From NCBI GenBank assembly GCA_017437345.1, contig JAFSBJ010000103.1, forward strand, positions 1 to 8,186: a stretch of 8,186 bases of DNA, given 5' to 3'. Position numbers and translations under genes: made by a program. The stretch's first letter is position 1. Each line of letters begins with the position of its first letter. This DNA comes from Clostridia bacterium (lineage in GTDB: Bacteria; Bacillota_A; Clostridia; UMGS1810). The notes beneath the pieces were generated by a model. It saw only the letters and a program-made list of their open reading frames with translations. It did no database searches and was not told the origin of the DNA. Shown piece after piece: positions 6,087-8,186 of the stretch.

Positions 6087-6629
6087 GTGAATATCCGCTC
6101 ATTTTCAATAAATTCCCTTTCTGTGATAAGGGGAGCTTTTAATAGGTATAAATTTAGTTCCTGCGGAAAACTTCTTCGCATTGAAAAAAATGTGAGAATA
6201 TGGAAACAGCGCGGTGAAATCGTTTTGGGTGACAGAGTTCTTCTCCATAGGGGAGTTAAGCTAAGCTGTCTTGGCGGTGAAAATAAAGCCATAATAAAAA
6301 TCGGCAATCGTTCATATATCGGCGACCGGACGGAAATTCACTCAGGAAACTTAGTGGAAATAGGAAATGGCTGCAATATCTCCTGGAACTGCACCATCCT
6401 AGACCGCGACTATCATAAGCTTTGCTCCGATGAAGAAATAATAAAGCCTGTTAAAATCTGCGATAATGTGTGGATAGGTTGCGGCTGCATAATCCTCAAA
6501 GGAGTTACAATAGGTGAGGGTGCGGTTGTTGCGGCAGGCTCTGTTGTAACAAAGGATGTTCCTCCCAAAACCTTAGTTGGCGGAAATCCTGCCAGAATCA
6601 TTAAATCCGATATAACTTGGAAACCCTAA
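6087..6629 (+). CDS. Left-handed beta-helix (hexapeptide repeat) O-acyltransferase
   Basis: Members of this family use acetyl-CoA, or another acyl-CoA, to acylate a hydroxyl group of a sugar; many act on capsule, exopolysaccharide or lipopolysaccharide precursors in the cytoplasm as trimers. The product is 180 residues from GTG 6087. Hexapeptide repeats run from about residue 42 to 160 (for example [69 protein letters not shown]). The insertion [16 protein letters not shown] at residues 97-112 contains the likely catalytic histidine H110, and the end GGNPARII is the standard C-terminal cap of these enzymes. The closest relatives are WcaF/maltose O-acetyltransferase-like proteins; the exact acceptor cannot be told. 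Residues 1-40 precede the helix and show no membrane segment. It is the first gene after a strong promoter, and the flippase follows 13 nt after its stop, so they are probably co-transcribed. Confidence 0.9.
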   Translation: MNIRSFSINSLSVIRGAFNRYKFSSCGKLLRIEKNVRIWKQRGEIVLGDRVLLHRGVKLSCLGGENKAIIKIGNRSYIGDRTEIHSGNLVEIGNGCNISWNCTILDRDYHKLCSDEEIIKPVKICDNVWIGCGCIILKGVTIGEGAVVAAGSVVTKDVPPKTLVGGNPARIIKSDITWKP

Positions 6630-6630
6630 C

Positions 6631-6635
6631 GGTGG
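6631..6635 (+). promoter_or_regulatory. Ribosome binding site for the flippase TTG start
   Basis: GGTGG ends 7 nt before TTG 6643. It is a partial match to the Shine-Dalgarno consensus. The next in-frame ATG (6682) has no comparable site and would cut into the first membrane helix. Confidence 0.5.
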
Positions 6636-6642
6636 TGTTATT

Positions 6643-8186
6643 TTGAAAAAAACTAATTTTCTTTCTGCCATAGGCTCTGTTATGGTTATTATGATAGCTT
6701 CGAGACTATTGGCACTATTTTCGAGTCAGGTTTATATGTCTGTCTTCGGAACTGATAATATCTATATAAATATATATTCCTATGCAATTAATATTCCAAA
6801 TATAATCTTCACCTGCATAGGCACAGCCCTCTCAACTGTGGTCATTCCCATATATGTGGGCCATAAGGCAACAGGGGAAAATGATAAGGCGAAAAAATTT
6901 GCCGATAATATCATTTCTGTCTCCCTTGTGCTGACATTTATCCTTGTCATCTTCGGAATTTGCATATCACCTCTTTTAGTAAATTTCACAGGCTTTTCAA
7001 AGGATGCCGATTCCAAAGTGTATGCGACAAAGGCTCTGATGATAGTTATGCCCGTTATGTTCTTTTATGCTCTCAACTACATCTTCCAGGGCATGCTTCA
7101 GTCGGAAGGATGCTATAAGCTTCCGGCTTTTGTGAGTGTGCCAAGTTCACTTGTTGTTATATTATATGTGTTTTTACTAAGTGATAGCTTCGGTGTAACA
7201 GGGCTTTTATACGCAAGCGTTCTTGGGCTATCCCTGCAGGCTCTTATTTTAATTCCCCCTCTCTACAGACAGGGCTATCGCTATAGGGTAAGATTTAAAC
7301 TAAATGACCCCGACATCATAAATGCCGCAAAAATGGCAGTTCCCGTTCTTGTTGGAGTCGGAGCATATCAGCTCAATATGCTTTTTAATTCAACCATGAT
7401 TGCCCGCTACGATAAAAGCATGGTAACAATTCTTACCTTTGTTCAGAATATAACAATCCAGATGGTTCTGGCCCTTGTATATTCCATCACAGCTGTTATC
7501 TACCCGCGCCTTAGCGAAAGCTATGCTAAGGGCGACACAGCTTCCTACAAAGAAACCCTTGGCGGCATATTAAAAAATGTCAGCGTGATTTTAATTCCCC
7601 TAACCTTTGGATACATAAGCGTCAGAGAACCCCTTTTAAATCTTCTTGTTGCCTGGGGTAAGGTAAGCCCCGATGCAGTTAAAAAAGCAGAAATCTTTCT
7701 TTCCTTTTATGCCATAGGAATTCTTGGCATAGGTCTTAAGGAAATTCTCGACAGAGCCCTTTATTCTGTTAAAAACACAAAAATATCCGCAGTAAACGGA
7801 TTTTTGATAATGTTTGTAAATATAGCTCTCAGCCTTTTGTTTATGCCCCATATAGGAGCCTTTGGTATTCCCCTTTCTTATTCTCTGGCATCACTTCTGG
7901 GTGTTTCCAATCTTTTATTTCAGCTTAAAAGGAAGGTCGGAAGCTATGCAAAAGGTCTTTTAAAGGAAATATTAAAAAGCATCCTTTTATCTGCTCTTAT
8001 GTGGATTCTTGTTTATTTCCTGCTGAAAGCTTTAAATATTGTTTTTCCGTCAGAAGGTTTTATCGCAAGAATAATAAAACTCGGCGCTCCCGCATTTATC
8101 GGAGCTTTGTTCTATCTTATTTCGGCATATTTTTTAAAAAATTCCTTTGTACGGGATTTTGCCGATAAAATATTTAAAAAAGTGAA
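6643..8186 (+). CDS. murJ: MurJ/MviN-family lipid-linked sugar flippase (C-terminus cut by window end)
   Basis: The frame is open from TTG 6643 to the window end: 514 codons with no stop, and family members are about 500-530 residues, so only a few residues are probably missing. MurJ is an inner-membrane protein of the MOP superfamily with 14 helices that flips lipid II for peptidoglycan synthesis. Family signs are SRLLALF...FGT in the first helix and loop, YAINIPNIIFTCIGTALSTVVIPIY, the central AVPVLVGVGAYQLNMLFNSTMIA, the VYSITAVIYPRLSESYAKGD segment, and many regular hydrophobic helices. Against E. coli MurJ aligned by eye, R18 is kept (R21) but R24, D39, R52, D269, R270 and E273 appear replaced by uncharged residues. 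It may therefore be a paralogue for a different undecaprenyl-linked glycan; its acyltransferase partner fits that. The gene symbol names the family, not a proven lipid II role. The TTG start follows a GGTGG site. Confidence 0.85.
   Translation, partial: MKKTNFLSAIGSVMVIMIASRLLALFSSQVYMSVFGTDNIYINIYSYAINIPNIIFTCIGTALSTVVIPIYVGHKATGENDKAKKFADNIISVSLVLTFILVIFGICISPLLVNFTGFSKDADSKVYATKALMIVMPVMFFYALNYIFQGMLQSEGCYKLPAFVSVPSSLVVILYVFLLSDSFGVTGLLYASVLGLSLQALILIPPLYRQGYRYRVRFKLNDPDIINAAKMAVPVLVGVGAYQLNMLFNSTMIARYDKSMVTILTFVQNITIQMVLALVYSITAVIYPRLSESYAKGDTASYKETLGGILKNVSVILIPLTFGYISVREPLLNLLVAWGKVSPDAVKKAEIFLSFYAIGILGIGLKEILDRALYSVKNTKISAVNGFLIMFVNIALSLLFMPHIGAFGIPLSYSLASLLGVSNLLFQLKRKVGSYAKGLLKEILKSILLSALMWILVYFLLKALNIVFPSEGFIARIIKLGAPAFIGALFYLISAYFLKNSFVRDFADKIFKKV

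Noticed and set aside
6780..7851. Minus-strand open frames over the flippase gene
   Set aside because: The plus frame is open for 514 codons with MurJ-family motifs throughout; the minus frames are chance openings.
1..8186. CRISPR array, tRNA, rRNA, insertion sequence or prophage genes
   Set aside because: No spaced direct repeats, cloverleaf-like sequence, rRNA-like stretch, transposase or phage protein was seen on either strand.

Overview
The window looks like a chromosomal piece of a low-GC Gram-positive bacterium of the class Clostridia (Bacillota). This rests on AT-rich coding, strong AGGAGG-type ribosome binding sites, use of GTG and TTG starts, RecA, RecX, RimO and PgsA sequences of Clostridia type, and a secreted phosphodiester glycosidase with a plain signal peptide. 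The species cannot be named from the sequence alone.

Region 1 (1-3519) is a tight co-directional housekeeping operon on the + strand: recA (its 5' end lies outside the window), recX, rimO and pgsA. Junctions are 6 nt apart, an 8-nt overlap, and 1 nt apart, so translational coupling is likely. The operon ends in a clear intrinsic terminator at 3492-3519. It joins DNA recombination (RecA and its modulator RecX), ribosomal protein S12 modification (RimO) and anionic phospholipid synthesis (PgsA).

Region 2 (3399-3673) is a hairpin-rich gap between convergent genes. It holds two mutually exclusive stem-loops just after pgsA, the + strand terminator, two small hairpins, and a 19-bp perfect stem that is the terminator of the minus-strand gene.

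Region 3 (3674-5926, minus strand) is one large secreted protein. It has a signal peptide, a NAGPA-type phosphodiester glycosidase domain, two probable Ig-like segments, and a C-terminal domain that resembles a calcineurin-like phosphoesterase without its metal ligands.

Region 4 (5927-6086) is a divergent promoter region. It has a near-consensus + strand promoter whose extended -10 element is duplicated in tandem, and two short perfect palindromes.

Region 5 (6087-8186, + strand) holds a left-handed beta-helix O-acyltransferase followed 13 nt later by a MurJ/MviN-family flippase that runs off the window. By eye the flippase lacks several charged cavity residues that are conserved in characterised MurJ proteins. 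Acyltransferase, lipid-linked sugar flippase and divergent secreted phosphodiester glycosidase together suggest a small locus for making or remodelling a cell-surface glycan. That is inference from gene content. I saw no mobile element, CRISPR array, tRNA or rRNA.
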